Shown here: piece by piece, positions 7,589 through 13,786 of the stretch
Layout: every line of letters starts with the position of its first letter
How positions within the stretch are numbered: the stretch's first letter is position 1
Assembly (NCBI GenBank): GCA_046309355.1
Contig: JBKCPL010000009.1
Coordinates: 1 to 15,946 of the forward strand
Direction: 5' to 3'
Length of the DNA: 15,946 nt
DNA from: CAYSBE01 sp046309355
Lineage (GTDB): Bacteria; Bacteroidota; Bacteroidia; UKL13-3
The notes under the pieces: model-generated
The model's input: the letters and a program-made list of their open reading frames with translations, nothing else
Databases searched by the model: none
What the model was told of the DNA's origin: nothing
Made by a program: the position numbers and the translations under genes

Positions 7589-7781
7589 ATGTACGCTGAA
7601 TATGATGGCTGAATGATGCAATGGTTTAATACTGCAAGCCCTTGTTGTAAATAAATTTGTACAGCAAAGTAGTATAATTCAGTATATAAATACTAAAACA
7701 GTCGGTATGGAAAAACGATTTGATCCATGACTCATTTTCCCTTGGTGGAGAGATAGTCAGCTACAAACTTTTGGCAATAGT

Positions 7782-7920
7782 CCTCCCGCTGCTGAATCCT
7801 TTCGCTTGGCATGTTGTACATCCTAAAGCTTTCCTATTACAGCTGATATGAACACTTCCCCGTTTTCACGCATTACACTACTTTTCCCGTTTAACGGGTT
7901 GCACGAGAACAGGGTATACG
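7782..7920 (-). repeat. Dispersed intergenic repeat, copy B
   Basis: This is the second copy of the ~140-bp repeat described for 4331-4470, in the same orientation. It retains a short inverted repeat CCCGTT/AACGGG (7886-7898 region) that copy A has partly lost. It lies about 80 bp after the stop of the tail-fibre gene, again 3' of an exported-protein gene, and 195 bp before the esterase ATG. Confidence 0.8.
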
Positions 7921-7981
7921 TTCATTTCGACAAATCATGGGCACATTATTTCAATTGATTGTTACGTTATGGGTTTCCCTT

Positions 7982-7995
7982 TATTCACGTGAATA
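7982..7995. terminator. Perfect 14-bp palindrome just after the tail-fibre gene stop
   Basis: TATTCACGTGAATA reads the same on both strands and lies 6 bp past the stop codon. It might form part of the transcript end, or bind a dimeric protein. No T-run follows it on the minus strand, so an intrinsic terminator is not well supported. Confidence 0.25.
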
Positions 7996-8001
7996 GACCG
8001 A

Positions 8002-9618
8002 TTAATGTGTTTCCTGTTTCTGTTTTAATTCTTCTACTTGAGCCTTTAATTCAGCAATACTCTTTTCCAATTGGGTAATTTTTGTATCCTGTTCTTTTAT
8101 TCCCTGAACTAATATAGGGATAATGGCTAAGTAGTTAACGCCAATAAATTCTAATGACCCAGCTGAAGGCTGAATAGTGCCGGCATTAGTTTCGTTATTC
8201 ACCGTACTTCCACCTGTGGCAGCTAAATTCAATTTGTGTGTTGTAATCAGCTCTGGCAAAACAGGCTGAATTTCTTGTGCTATAAAACCGTATTGATGGG
8301 TTTGTGGCAGGTTTAGGCCCTTTTCTGTAAATTCCTTTTTGTACTCATACTCGACAGGTTTTAATTGTCGGATTACCGGCAGTGCGTTGTTTAATTCTTT
8401 AATGTTTGACTTCAGCTTCATATCTGAAGGATTAGAAAATGTTCCGGTAACCGTTACATTTCCATTAAAGAATCCGGCAAAATTTGCACCTCCATTGCTG
8501 GCTTCTGCGTATATACCATAGTTTTCCCCTCTGGTATTTGAGGTTGCTCTTGCTGATACAGCATAATTTTGCCCTATAGTATCGTTTCCTCCCATAGCAT
8601 ATGCACCTAAAGCTATATTGCTAAATTTTGAGAATCTTGCCAATGCAATAACACCATAGTTATATCCATTGGTGTTTGTATTTAAAAAATCAGAAAATCC
8701 TTCAACGCCAATATTCTCTCTGGCCTGAGTAGCATACCCGCGCACTCCATAATTTTCACCGGTGGCATTCGGATTGGCAGATGCAATACCTCTCACACCC
8801 GAATTGTAGAATCCGTTTAGTGCAAATCCAGCAATACCGGTATTTTCTTGCGAACTGAATCCGATTGCTCCCCCCTGAATGGCTCTGTTATTACCGGCTG
8901 TTCCGTTAATCCGAGCTTCAATACCACGATAGATGGAGTCTTGCATGCTGCCGGACTCTATATCTATTTGCATGCTATTTCTTCTATTTCCAGCAGGTAA
9001 GGTGTCAATGATGTGGAATCGTGATGCAGGATTTATAGTACCAATACCCACTCTGCTTCCGTTGTTAAAAAGTGTACTGCTGTTTGTAACCCAATTGCTG
9101 CCATTCCAATAGGGCGTATTACCTACGGCAGATCCATTGGGCAATATACCGTTAGCACCGGCTGGCCCCTGAGGACCTGCCGGACCTGTATCGCCTTTAG
9201 GTCCCGGCAAATTATTTCCTGCAGTTGCTGCATACAATGCATAGGGCACACTTAATAGCTGACTCGTTCCTGTAATGGAATAGTTAGTTCCCGCATTTGG
9301 ATCAGTTTCTGTTTTTATAAAATAAGGCCCGTTTGACCAGTTAATTGTAGACAGGTTCCCAAATACAACAGTACCATTCCCAATTTCAATGCTTACCAAA
9401 CCATTGGCGTTAGTTGTAGGTGTGTGCGTTTCCACATAAACAGACGCACCAAAAATTGATCCTTGTACAATACTGATACGCATACCAACAGATTGATTAC
9501 TTACTAAAGCGTTGGAATTGTTTCGTATCACAGCTTGATAGCTCATTTTATTTGGCGCTTGAGCCATTACACCTGCAGTTATGAATAACGCTGCACAAAT
9601 AGCACTTAGTTTTTTCAT
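8002..9618 (-). CDS. Secreted tail-fibre-like protein with collagen-like segment and S74 chaperone domain
   Basis: The 538-residue protein has a signal peptide (1-20, 'GVMAQ'), a beta-rich N-terminal domain (about 24-132, 'MSYQAVIRN'), a short collagen-like run of GxP/GPx triplets (138-157), and a region of repeated 'NYG(V/I)' units (about 288, 320, 351, 366) typical of trimeric beta-helical fibres. The end has a peptidase_S74/intramolecular chaperone domain ('SDMKLKSNIKEL' at 398-410, 'QYGFIAQEI' at 442-450), then a coiled coil (about 505-536). In phage tailspikes the S74 domain trimerises the fibre and then cleaves itself off. Here the Bacteroidota exported version is expected, probably a surface fibre or adhesin. 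It lies 83 bp after the T9SS protein gene and is probably co-transcribed. A phage origin is unlikely because of the signal peptide. Confidence 0.9.
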   Translation of the reverse strand: MKKLSAICAALFITAGVMAQAPNKMSYQAVIRNNSNALVSNQSVGMRISIVQGSIFGASVYVETHTPTTNANGLVSIEIGNGTVVFGNLSTINWSNGPYFIKTETDPNAGTNYSITGTSQLLSVPYALYAATAGNNLPGPKGDTGPAGPQGPAGANGILPNGSAVGNTPYWNGSNWVTNSSTLFNNGSRVGIGTINPASRFHIIDTLPAGNRRNSMQIDIESGSMQDSIYRGIEARINGTAGNNRAIQGGAIGFSSQENTGIAGFALNGFYNSGVRGIASANPNATGENYGVRGYATQARENIGVEGFSDFLNTNTNGYNYGVIALARFSKFSNIALGAYAMGGNDTIGQNYAVSARATSNTRGENYGIYAEASNGGANFAGFFNGNVTVTGTFSNPSDMKLKSNIKELNNALPVIRQLKPVEYEYKKEFTEKGLNLPQTHQYGFIAQEIQPVLPELITTHKLNLAATGGSTVNNETNAGTIQPSAGSLEFIGVNYLAIIPILVQGIKEQDTKITQLEKSIAELKAQVEELKQKQETH

Positions 9619-9701
9619 TTTTATTTTAAGGTTTTAAGTTGATTGTATGAATTAAATAGTTATGTAAAAAGTGATACCTAGTGAGTTGCCCTACACAGGC
9701 C

Positions 9702-10217
9702 TTAATACGTTTTAATGATTTTAAAGGATTGTATGATTTTGCTTTCGTGGTTTGTTACACGTAAAAAATATGTGGCTATGGGTAAATGGCTAAGTCTTAT
9801 TTGCGTTTGCTGCAAGACCAGTAGTTCGCTAGATAGTGTTTTGCCTTGTGCGTCCACTAGTTCATACTTCAGTTTTTGATTCGTATAATCTCCAACATAC
9901 AAGGTAACATGGTCAGTAGCAGGATTTGGATATGCAGTTAAGGAAATTTTCAGCTTTGCATCTACCAGTCCAACAGGTGAAATTTGATAGGCATGTTGCA
10001 CACCCTGCGCTACACTACCTGTACTACCTGTTGCTGTTGTGTATACTACCTGACCAACACTGTATGTACTATTTCCACCGCTTCCGGTGGCATTTCCACC
10101 ACTTGTATTGGCCGATGTTTGAGCTTGTGCCCTATTTATGCATAGCAACGATGCTATAGCAATAAATAAGGGAATCACATTCATTTTTGTGGGCATGTAC
10201 GAACTGAGTTTTATCAT
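9702..10217 (-). CDS. Small exported protein with T9SS type A sorting domain
   Basis: The 171-residue protein has a signal peptide ending 'RAQAQ' at residue 33, a short glycine/serine-rich module ('GGNATGSGGNSTYSVGQVVY' and 'GSVAQGVQHAYQI', 39-79), and a C-terminal sorting domain from about 93, with 'AYPNPATDHVTLYV' at 95-108 and 'IIQSFKIIKT' at the end. The sorting domain directs transport through the type IX system and surface attachment. The N-terminal module is common in Bacteroidota proteins encoded beside S74/tail-fibre genes, as here, but has no function I know. Start codons at 10217, 10196 and 10184 are all in frame; the first was kept because later ones shorten the charged part of the signal peptide. 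Confidence 0.85.
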   Translation of the reverse strand: MIKLSSYMPTKMNVIPLFIAIASLLCINRAQAQTSANTSGGNATGSGGNSTYSVGQVVYTTATGSTGSVAQGVQHAYQISPVGLVDAKLKISLTAYPNPATDHVTLYVGDYTNQKLKYELVDAQGKTLSSELLVLQQTQIRLSHLPIATYFLRVTNHESKIIQSFKIIKTY

Positions 10218-10271
10218 GTTGTTAAGTTTAGTAGGTTTAGTTTTTTTATACGTATGGTCATGCTAACATTT

Positions 10272-10279
10272 CAAATGTA
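10272..10279 (-). promoter_or_regulatory. Possible Bacteroidota -7 box for the T9SS protein gene
   Basis: Minus-strand TACATTTG fits the TAnnTTTG consensus of Bacteroidota primary promoters and lies about 55 bp before the start codon. It overlaps a 13-bp palindrome (10266-10278). A TTTG element at the -33 distance is not visible, so support is partial. Confidence 0.35.
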
Positions 10280-10344
10280 GGATTTTCTATTTAGCACTTC
10301 ATACACATCAGTGTTGATATGTAATGTGTGTTAGGTGATAAGTG

Positions 10345-10363
10345 ACCGAATTACTTATTCGGT
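10345..10363. terminator. Hairpin between the ars operon and the T9SS gene
   Basis: ACCGAAT and ATTCGGT are perfect 7-bp arms around TACTT. It lies 124 bp after the arsC stop. As the only good stem in the 269-bp gap it may end ars transcription, but no T-run follows it on the minus strand. The rest of the gap is AT-rich with a weaker repeat ACACAT/ATGTGT (10303-10329). Confidence 0.35.
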
Positions 10364-10486
10364 AAAATATAACTTGAATTTTATAAGTACGTAATCCAAC
10401 CGGTACATAGAGAATCAGTCTTTGATTCGCTAATGTTATTTACTAACCGCGGATAATAGAGGAAGTCCAGCTCTGTGATAAAACCA

Positions 10487-10909
10487 CTAGAAATGCTCAA
10501 CCACAAACCGATTGCAATAGTCCTTTATTTGTTCCCGTACCAGCCTGAATTGAGAGTTTATTTCGTCTTCATTGCCTGTTGCTTTTGCAGGGTCAGGAAA
10601 ATTGTAATGAAACTTTTTAGCTTTTGTAGGGAAGAATGGACAACGTTCTTTTGCATGGTCACACACTGTAATTACAAAATCAAAGTCAATAGCGTTATAT
10701 TCCTGTATGTTGTTTGATGTATGTGCCGAAATATCAATACCGTCTTCGAGCATGGTAGCAATGGCACGCGGATTCACACCATGTGTTTCAACGCCTGCAC
10801 TGTATATATCGGCCTTATTGCCTGCAAAATGTCTCAGGTAGCCCTCGGCTATTTGGCTGCGGCAACTATTGCCCGTACACAGTACTAGAACCTTCTTTTT
10901 GTCTGTCAT
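10487..10909 (-). CDS. arsC: Arsenate reductase, thioredoxin-linked low-molecular-weight phosphatase type
   Basis: The 140-residue protein has the phosphatase loop CxxxxxR at residues 11-17 ('CTGNSCRS'). Cys11 attacks arsenate, and the relay pair Cys83 and Cys90 lies in 'VCDHAKERCP'. Asp106 in 'FPDPAKATG' is the expected general acid. All three redox cysteines of the pI258-type enzyme are present, at nearly the same numbering (10, 82, 89), so it should reduce arsenate to arsenite in the cytoplasm using thioredoxin. The start ATG overlaps the stop of the preceding small ORF by 4 bp (ATGA), which indicates translational coupling. It is the last gene of the arsR operon. No arsenite efflux pump (ArsB or Acr3) is encoded in the window, so removal of arsenite must rely on a gene elsewhere. 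Confidence 0.93.
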   Translation of the reverse strand: MTDKKKVLVLCTGNSCRSQIAEGYLRHFAGNKADIYSAGVETHGVNPRAIATMLEDGIDISAHTSNNIQEYNAIDFDFVITVCDHAKERCPFFPTKAKKFHYNFPDPAKATGNEDEINSQFRLVREQIKDYCNRFVVEHF

Positions 10910-11031
10910 ACAAATAACCAGATAATATTAATGATACAAAATTTCGGGTCAAAGCCGAAAATGAGTTGAAGAACAATCACAGATGATGTGATAATAATTG
11001 GCTTCTTGTATTTGATTAGTTTCTCTTTCAT
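10906..11031 (-). CDS. 41-residue hydrophobic peptide inside the ars operon
   Basis: I do not recognise this one. Between the DUF6428 gene and arsC there is an ATG-started ORF of 41 codons. Its basic start ('MKEKLIKYKK') leads into one hydrophobic helix ('PIIITSSVIVLQLIFGF', about 11-27), followed by a second hydrophobic end ('FCIINIIWLFV'). The positive N-terminus suggests it stays inside the cell. The ATG is 3 bp after the DUF6428 stop, and its own TGA overlaps the arsC ATG (ATGA). This exact fit to both neighbours, together with the membrane-like composition in an otherwise 125-bp gap, argues that it is translated. It could be a small membrane protein helping arsenic handling. A remnant of a larger transporter is the alternative. 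Confidence 0.65.
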   Translation of the reverse strand: MKEKLIKYKKPIIITSSVIVLQLIFGFDPKFCIINIIWLFV

Positions 11032-11034
11032 AGC

Positions 11035-11508
11035 TTAACAGCAACCACTGCCTGGCGTACAACAGGCGTTTTTTGATATTTGTAAATCGGATAATTTCAT
11101 TTTTATTTTTTCAGGCGGTATGCCACATTGGTCTTTGGCTAGGCAATCCGTATGCATTGGAGTAAGTACAAATGTATTTCCATCAAAGTCCAAACCGTAG
11201 CGACTTATTGTATCTGTTTGATACTCCATTTCTATATCCAAGTCTTCATTGCCCCAAAGCGGCTGGGCAATGGCAATTATATTTTTTAGTTTTTGAGGAT
11301 TAAGTCTGTGTTCAAAGTCATTGGCTGTCCATAATTGAAAGCTGATTGATTTTTGTATCCGCACACTGCCGCCACAGTCAATAAAATGCTTGGTAGTAAG
11401 TCCTGCTTCAGTTATGTGAAAGTGTGAGGGCACAAGGTGGCCGTTTGGCTCCACAAAGTTAAGTTGACTTAAGGTGTCCAGATGTATTTTAAATTGGGAT
11501 AGCTTCAT
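11035..11508 (-). CDS. DUF6428-like protein of the ars operon, cysteine-rich tail
   Basis: The 157-residue cytoplasmic protein resembles the family I know as DUF6428, usually found beside arsR in Bacteroidota; it has no established activity. Visible features are 'LVPSHFHITEAG' near residue 30, 'HFIDCGGSVR' near 42, and 'MHTDCLAKDQCG' near 120. The C-terminus is 'CCTPGSGCC', two vicinal cysteine pairs that could bind arsenite or another soft metal. That is inference. A TTG at 11529 would extend it into the arsR stop, so the ATG at 11508, 14 bp after arsR, is preferred. The stop codon is directly followed in the same frame by the start of the 41-residue ORF. Confidence 0.83.
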   Translation of the reverse strand: MKLSQFKIHLDTLSQLNFVEPNGHLVPSHFHITEAGLTTKHFIDCGGSVRIQKSISFQLWTANDFEHRLNPQKLKNIIAIAQPLWGNEDLDIEMEYQTDTISRYGLDFDGNTFVLTPMHTDCLAKDQCGIPPEKIKMKLSDLQISKNACCTPGSGCC

Positions 11509-11522
11509 GTTCTTGTTTTTGG

Positions 11523-11855
11523 TTAGCAACAGTTAGTATTCTTGTTATGGAGTTTAGCTGACATTTTTGCCAGATACTTTTGCAATTTTACAATAGCATT
11601 TTCATCAATGCAGTAACAAATCGCATTGCCTTCGATGTTACCTTTAATCAATCCGGCATTTTTTAGCTCTTTCAGATGTTGCGAAACGGTAGGCTGAGCA
11701 AGCGGTAGTATGTTTACAATATCACCACAAATACATGTATCCACTTTCATTAAGTACTCCATAATAGCTACTCGGGCAGGGTGCCCTAGTGCTTTTAAAA
11801 GAGTAGCAATGGAATTTTGATTGTCTGTAAAATGGTCTGTTTTAGTCGCTCCCAT
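11523..11855 (-). CDS. arsR: ArsR/SmtB-family arsenic-responsive repressor
   Basis: The 110-residue protein is a winged-helix repressor of the ArsR family: 'LLKALGHPARVAIMEYL' (19-35), then the sensor-helix motif 'VDTCICGDIV' with Cys41 and Cys43, and the recognition helix 'AQPTVSQHLKELKNAGLIKG' (53-72). Cysteines in helix 3 are the classical arsenite/antimonite ligands; metal binding releases the DNA. Two further cysteines end the protein (109-110, 'TNCC'). It is the first gene of the operon with DUF6428, the small ORF and arsC, so it should repress that operon and itself. A palindrome just before the start (11868-11877) is the best candidate operator. Confidence 0.93.
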   Translation of the reverse strand: MGATKTDHFTDNQNSIATLLKALGHPARVAIMEYLMKVDTCICGDIVNILPLAQPTVSQHLKELKNAGLIKGNIEGNAICYCIDENAIVKLQKYLAKMSAKLHNKNTNCC

Positions 11856-11867
11856 TGATTATAGTTA

Positions 11868-11877
11868 TATTGCAATA
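11868..11877. promoter_or_regulatory. Candidate ArsR operator
   Basis: TATTGCAATA is a perfect 10-bp palindrome about 12 bp before the arsR ATG, in an AT-rich leader. ArsR dimers bind such symmetric AT-rich sites over their own promoter. Position supports the call; the sequence alone is short. Confidence 0.4.
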
Positions 11878-11997
11878 ATACGATAAAAAGCAAAAACGCA
11901 ATAATTTCTTTAAAAGGTAAACTTAGATGGAGATCGTTAACAAGAGTATAAAGAGGCAGAATGTTCAACTAACTACTTTACTCGCCATTGAGCCCAA

Positions 11998-12014
11998 TAC
12001 CTGTAAGTACCTGT
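11998..12014. repeat. Direct repeat TACCTGT, 10-bp period
   Basis: TACCTGT occurs at 11998-12004 and again at 12008-12014, one helical turn apart. It is in the 173-bp gap between the SRPBCC stop and arsR, about 145 bp upstream of arsR. It may be a regulator site or chance; no other structure was found there. Confidence 0.25.
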
Positions 12015-12028
12015 TTTTCTAAATTCCG

Positions 12029-12442
12029 TCAATTTGTTTCGGTGTATTTTTTAAAGTTATCCAAGATTGCTTGCCAACCATTTTTCTGTAGTTCAACAGG
12101 ATTTTCAGTTTCAGGGTCAAATACTACGGTTACTTCTGTTTTTCCGTCCTTTTCTTTGAATGTGACTGTTGCGAATCGTCCACCAAATTCATACGTGAAT
12201 TTTTCTTCCAGTAAAATTTCAGTATAGACAGCTTCAAAGTCAAATCCAAAACTGCCGTCTTTTGCTTCCATTCTAGCTATATATTGTCCTCCAATTTGTA
12301 AGTCATTTGAAGCAGTCGGACAATGCCAGCTTGGGTCGGCAAAATTCCATTGCGTTATATGTTTAGGATTTGTGTAATAGTCCCAAACCTTTTTTTTCTC
12401 AGCTGCAACGGTTGCTTGAACGGTGATTTTTGGTGTGTTCAT
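12029..12442 (-). CDS. SRPBCC/AHSA1-family protein
   Basis: The 137-residue protein has the START/Bet v1-like fold: 'ITVQATVAAEKKKVWDYYT' at the N-terminus, 'HITQWNFADPSWHCPTASND' (33-52), 'GFDFEAVYTEI' and 'ATVTFKEKDGKTEVTVVFDP' in the strands, and an ending helix 'NGWQAILDNFKKYTE'. This is the AHSA1 (activator of Hsp90 ATPase homologue 1-like) branch, small cytoplasmic proteins with a hydrophobic pocket whose ligand is usually unknown. Its start overlaps the stop of the DUF1801 gene by 4 bp (ATGA), so the two are translated together and probably act in the same process. Adjacent DUF1801 and AHSA1 genes are, as far as I recall, a common pairing in Bacteroidota. Confidence 0.88.
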   Translation of the reverse strand: MNTPKITVQATVAAEKKKVWDYYTNPKHITQWNFADPSWHCPTASNDLQIGGQYIARMEAKDGSFGFDFEAVYTEILLEEKFTYEFGGRFATVTFKEKDGKTEVTVVFDPETENPVELQKNGWQAILDNFKKYTETN

Positions 12443-12795
12443 TTTTGATTATTATTATTTAGTTTAAATTTTACAATCTCTGCAATTAAGTCATATGGCA
12501 AAGGTTCGTCTATTGGAAACTGAACCGATCCTTTCCCCTGTTTATACATTGATAGTTGTTTACTGAACTTTTCGTGACCAGCCGGTGTCGCATAAAATCC
12601 AATATGTTTTGCATAAGCAGCAAAATAAACCAATGGTTTATTATTTGTTTTATATGCTGGCATACCGTATGAGATACTTTCAATTGCTTCAGGTGCATTG
12701 TCTTTAATTGTCTGACGAATAACCTGAAGTTTGGTCTGGGTTTCTTTCGTGAAACCTGAAATATATTCGTCAACAGTTGTTATTTCTTTATTCAT
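12439..12795 (-). CDS. DUF1801 (YdhG-like) protein
   Basis: The 118-residue protein matches the DUF1801/YdhG family: 'TVDEYISGFTKETQTKLQVI' (7-26), then 'APEAIESISYGMPAYKTNNK' (34-53), 'LVYFAAYAKHIGFYATP' (54-70), and 'GKGSVQFPIDEPLPYDLI' (87-104). Some relatives (Fra-like) are called iron chaperones, but the evidence is limited and I would not assign that here. It is cytoplasmic. The start lies about 28 bp past the end of the attC-like inverted repeat at 12824-12932, with no promoter visible between, so it may depend on read-through transcription. It overlaps the following SRPBCC gene by 4 bp. Confidence 0.88.
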   Translation of the reverse strand: MNKEITTVDEYISGFTKETQTKLQVIRQTIKDNAPEAIESISYGMPAYKTNNKPLVYFAAYAKHIGFYATPAGHEKFSKQLSMYKQGKGSVQFPIDEPLPYDLIAEIVKFKLNNNNQK

Positions 12796-12823
12796 ACGTA
12801 ATGGGTAGTCGTCAACAAATTGG

Positions 12824-12932
12824 TGCTAATGTTTATCGGGCTTGGCGTTCGTGCAGTCCTTATTGCTATCGGGACTGGTGCAGAATCTGTAAACGTGCAC
12901 TGAATCTGCCTAACGCTAAACCCGTGTTATGC
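12824..12932 (-). repeat. attC-like inverted repeat, module 1
   Basis: On the minus strand it starts with GCATAAC (12932-12926), 37 nt after the methyltransferase stop, and ends with ATTAGCA (12830-12824), 28 nt before the DUF1801 start. The stem arms CGGGCTTGGCGTT (12837-12849) and AACGCTAAACCCG (12912-12924) pair at 12 of 13 positions, counting one G-T. Inside are CAGTCC/GGACTG and GCAGAATCTG/CTGAATCTGC. A stem with terminal GTTAnGC-type boxes, extrahelical bases and ~109-nt size matches the design of integron attC sites. Confidence 0.55.
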
Positions 12933-12969
12933 TTTCGCCCTTCTATTTTTTCTTGTCGTATCAAGCCGT

Positions 12970-13590
12970 TTATAATTTTCTGAAACTACAAAAAACAAAG
13001 TTCTGAATGGTGTCGAATGGTGTCTTGTGGTCAACTGTTACACAGTTTATTTTTTCAAAGAAATATTTCAGTCGGTCAGTCATACTTGTTTCAGAATATT
13101 GTTTGATTTCTATTCCACTACACTTTTTCGGTCCTTGTTCTGAAAATGTCCCTATAACTAAAACACCTGTTGGATTAATATGCTGTTGGGCAGCTTCTAT
13201 GTAACTTGAAATTTCTTGTTCGTCTGTCAAAAAATGAAATGCAGCACGGTCGTGCCAAAAGTCATATTTCTCTGTCGGTTTGAATGTTGCTGCGTCTTCT
13301 ATTATCCATTTTATATTTTTTGCTCTGTCACCAAGTCGTTGTTTTGCCCTGTCAATAGCAGCCTCTGAAATATCTAGAACGGTAATGTCTTGATAACCTA
13401 AATCTAGCAAGTGGTCAACTAAAAAACTGTCGCCACCGCCAATGTCAATTACTTTGGATGTTGTAGGCACCTTAAACTGTTTAAAGAAGACCAATGAAGT
13501 TTCGGGAGTCGGTTGAAACCAACTTACGTCTTTCAGTTCTTTTGTCTGATAGATATTTTCCCAATGCTTTTTGCGATCAAAATTTTCCAT
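12970..13590 (-). CDS. Class I SAM-dependent methyltransferase
   Basis: The 206-residue protein shows the Rossmann-like methyltransferase fold. Motif I is 'VIDIGGGDS' at 47-55, the acidic ribose-binding residue is Asp73 in 'VLDIS', motif III-like 'IIEDAATF' ends at 103, and 'YDFWHDRAAFHFLTD' (109-123) is the post-motif region. The N-terminal 'HWENIYQTKELKDVSWFQPTP' is characteristic of a group related to thiopurine/TehB-like small-molecule methyltransferases; the substrate is not known. It is cytoplasmic and monocistronic, lying between two attC-like modules (13648-13778 before, 12824-12932 after), with no clear promoter, so it has the layout of a one-gene cassette. Confidence 0.9.
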   Translation of the reverse strand: MENFDRKKHWENIYQTKELKDVSWFQPTPETSLVFFKQFKVPTTSKVIDIGGGDSFLVDHLLDLGYQDITVLDISEAAIDRAKQRLGDRAKNIKWIIEDAATFKPTEKYDFWHDRAAFHFLTDEQEISSYIEAAQQHINPTGVLVIGTFSEQGPKKCSGIEIKQYSETSMTDRLKYFFEKINCVTVDHKTPFDTIQNFVFCSFRKL

Positions 13591-13647
13591 TATTACTATG
13601 TCTATTATGTTCGTTTAATATCTATCATGCTGTCTTTTAGGGTTAAA

Positions 13648-13778
13648 CTAACATTTTGGCGATTGGTGCAGTAGGGGATTTCGAACCTCATCATTGTCAA
13701 CCAAGCAGAGACCCGCCTTAGGCTGACACAAATCTTGATTTAACCACTAAATACCACTTATAGGTAGGTGCTGTTAGC
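13648..13778 (-). repeat. attC-like inverted repeat, module 3 (degenerate)
   Basis: On the minus strand a GCTAACA box (13778-13772) begins 8 nt after the SRPBCC stop and faces TGTTAG (13653-13648), 57 nt before the methyltransferase start. Inner pairings include TACC/GGTA (13752-13766) and the palindrome GCCTTAGGC (13715-13723). It shares TGGTGCAG with module 1. The internal arms are weaker, so the assignment rests on the end boxes and the placement. Confidence 0.35.
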
Positions 13779-13786
13779 GGTAGTGT

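Larger units (their letters stand above)
7589..8001. other. 413-bp intergenic region
   Basis: This gap contains dispersed repeat copy B (7782-7920), a 14-bp perfect palindrome (7982-7995) next to the tail-fibre gene stop, and AT-rich DNA (7589-7730) that should hold the esterase promoter. A 29-codon open frame on the minus strand (7732-7821) starts inside the repeat, ending in a plausible peptide ('EDYCQKFVADYLSTKGK'), but with nothing else to support it. No larger gene is present. Confidence 0.6.

Noticed and set aside
8002..9618. Prophage tail-fibre gene
   Set aside because: It has a Sec signal peptide, stands next to a T9SS protein and no phage structural, lysis or integrase genes are near. 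Such exported S74 proteins are normal in Bacteroidota.
12021..12041. Stretch resembling the conserved 16S rRNA 926-region (CCGTCAATTTGTTTC)
   Set aside because: It is the coding end of the SRPBCC gene, and nothing around it resembles rRNA.
13664..13689. Minus-strand GAGGTTCGAA...CTGCACCA looks like the 3' end of a tRNA gene (T-arm plus CCA), which might be an integration-site remnant
   Set aside because: The T-stem has two mismatches and a wobble, the spacing from the T-loop to CCA is one base short, and no matching acceptor 5' arm, D-arm or anticodon arm is found upstream. CTGCACCA also occurs in the unrelated module 1.
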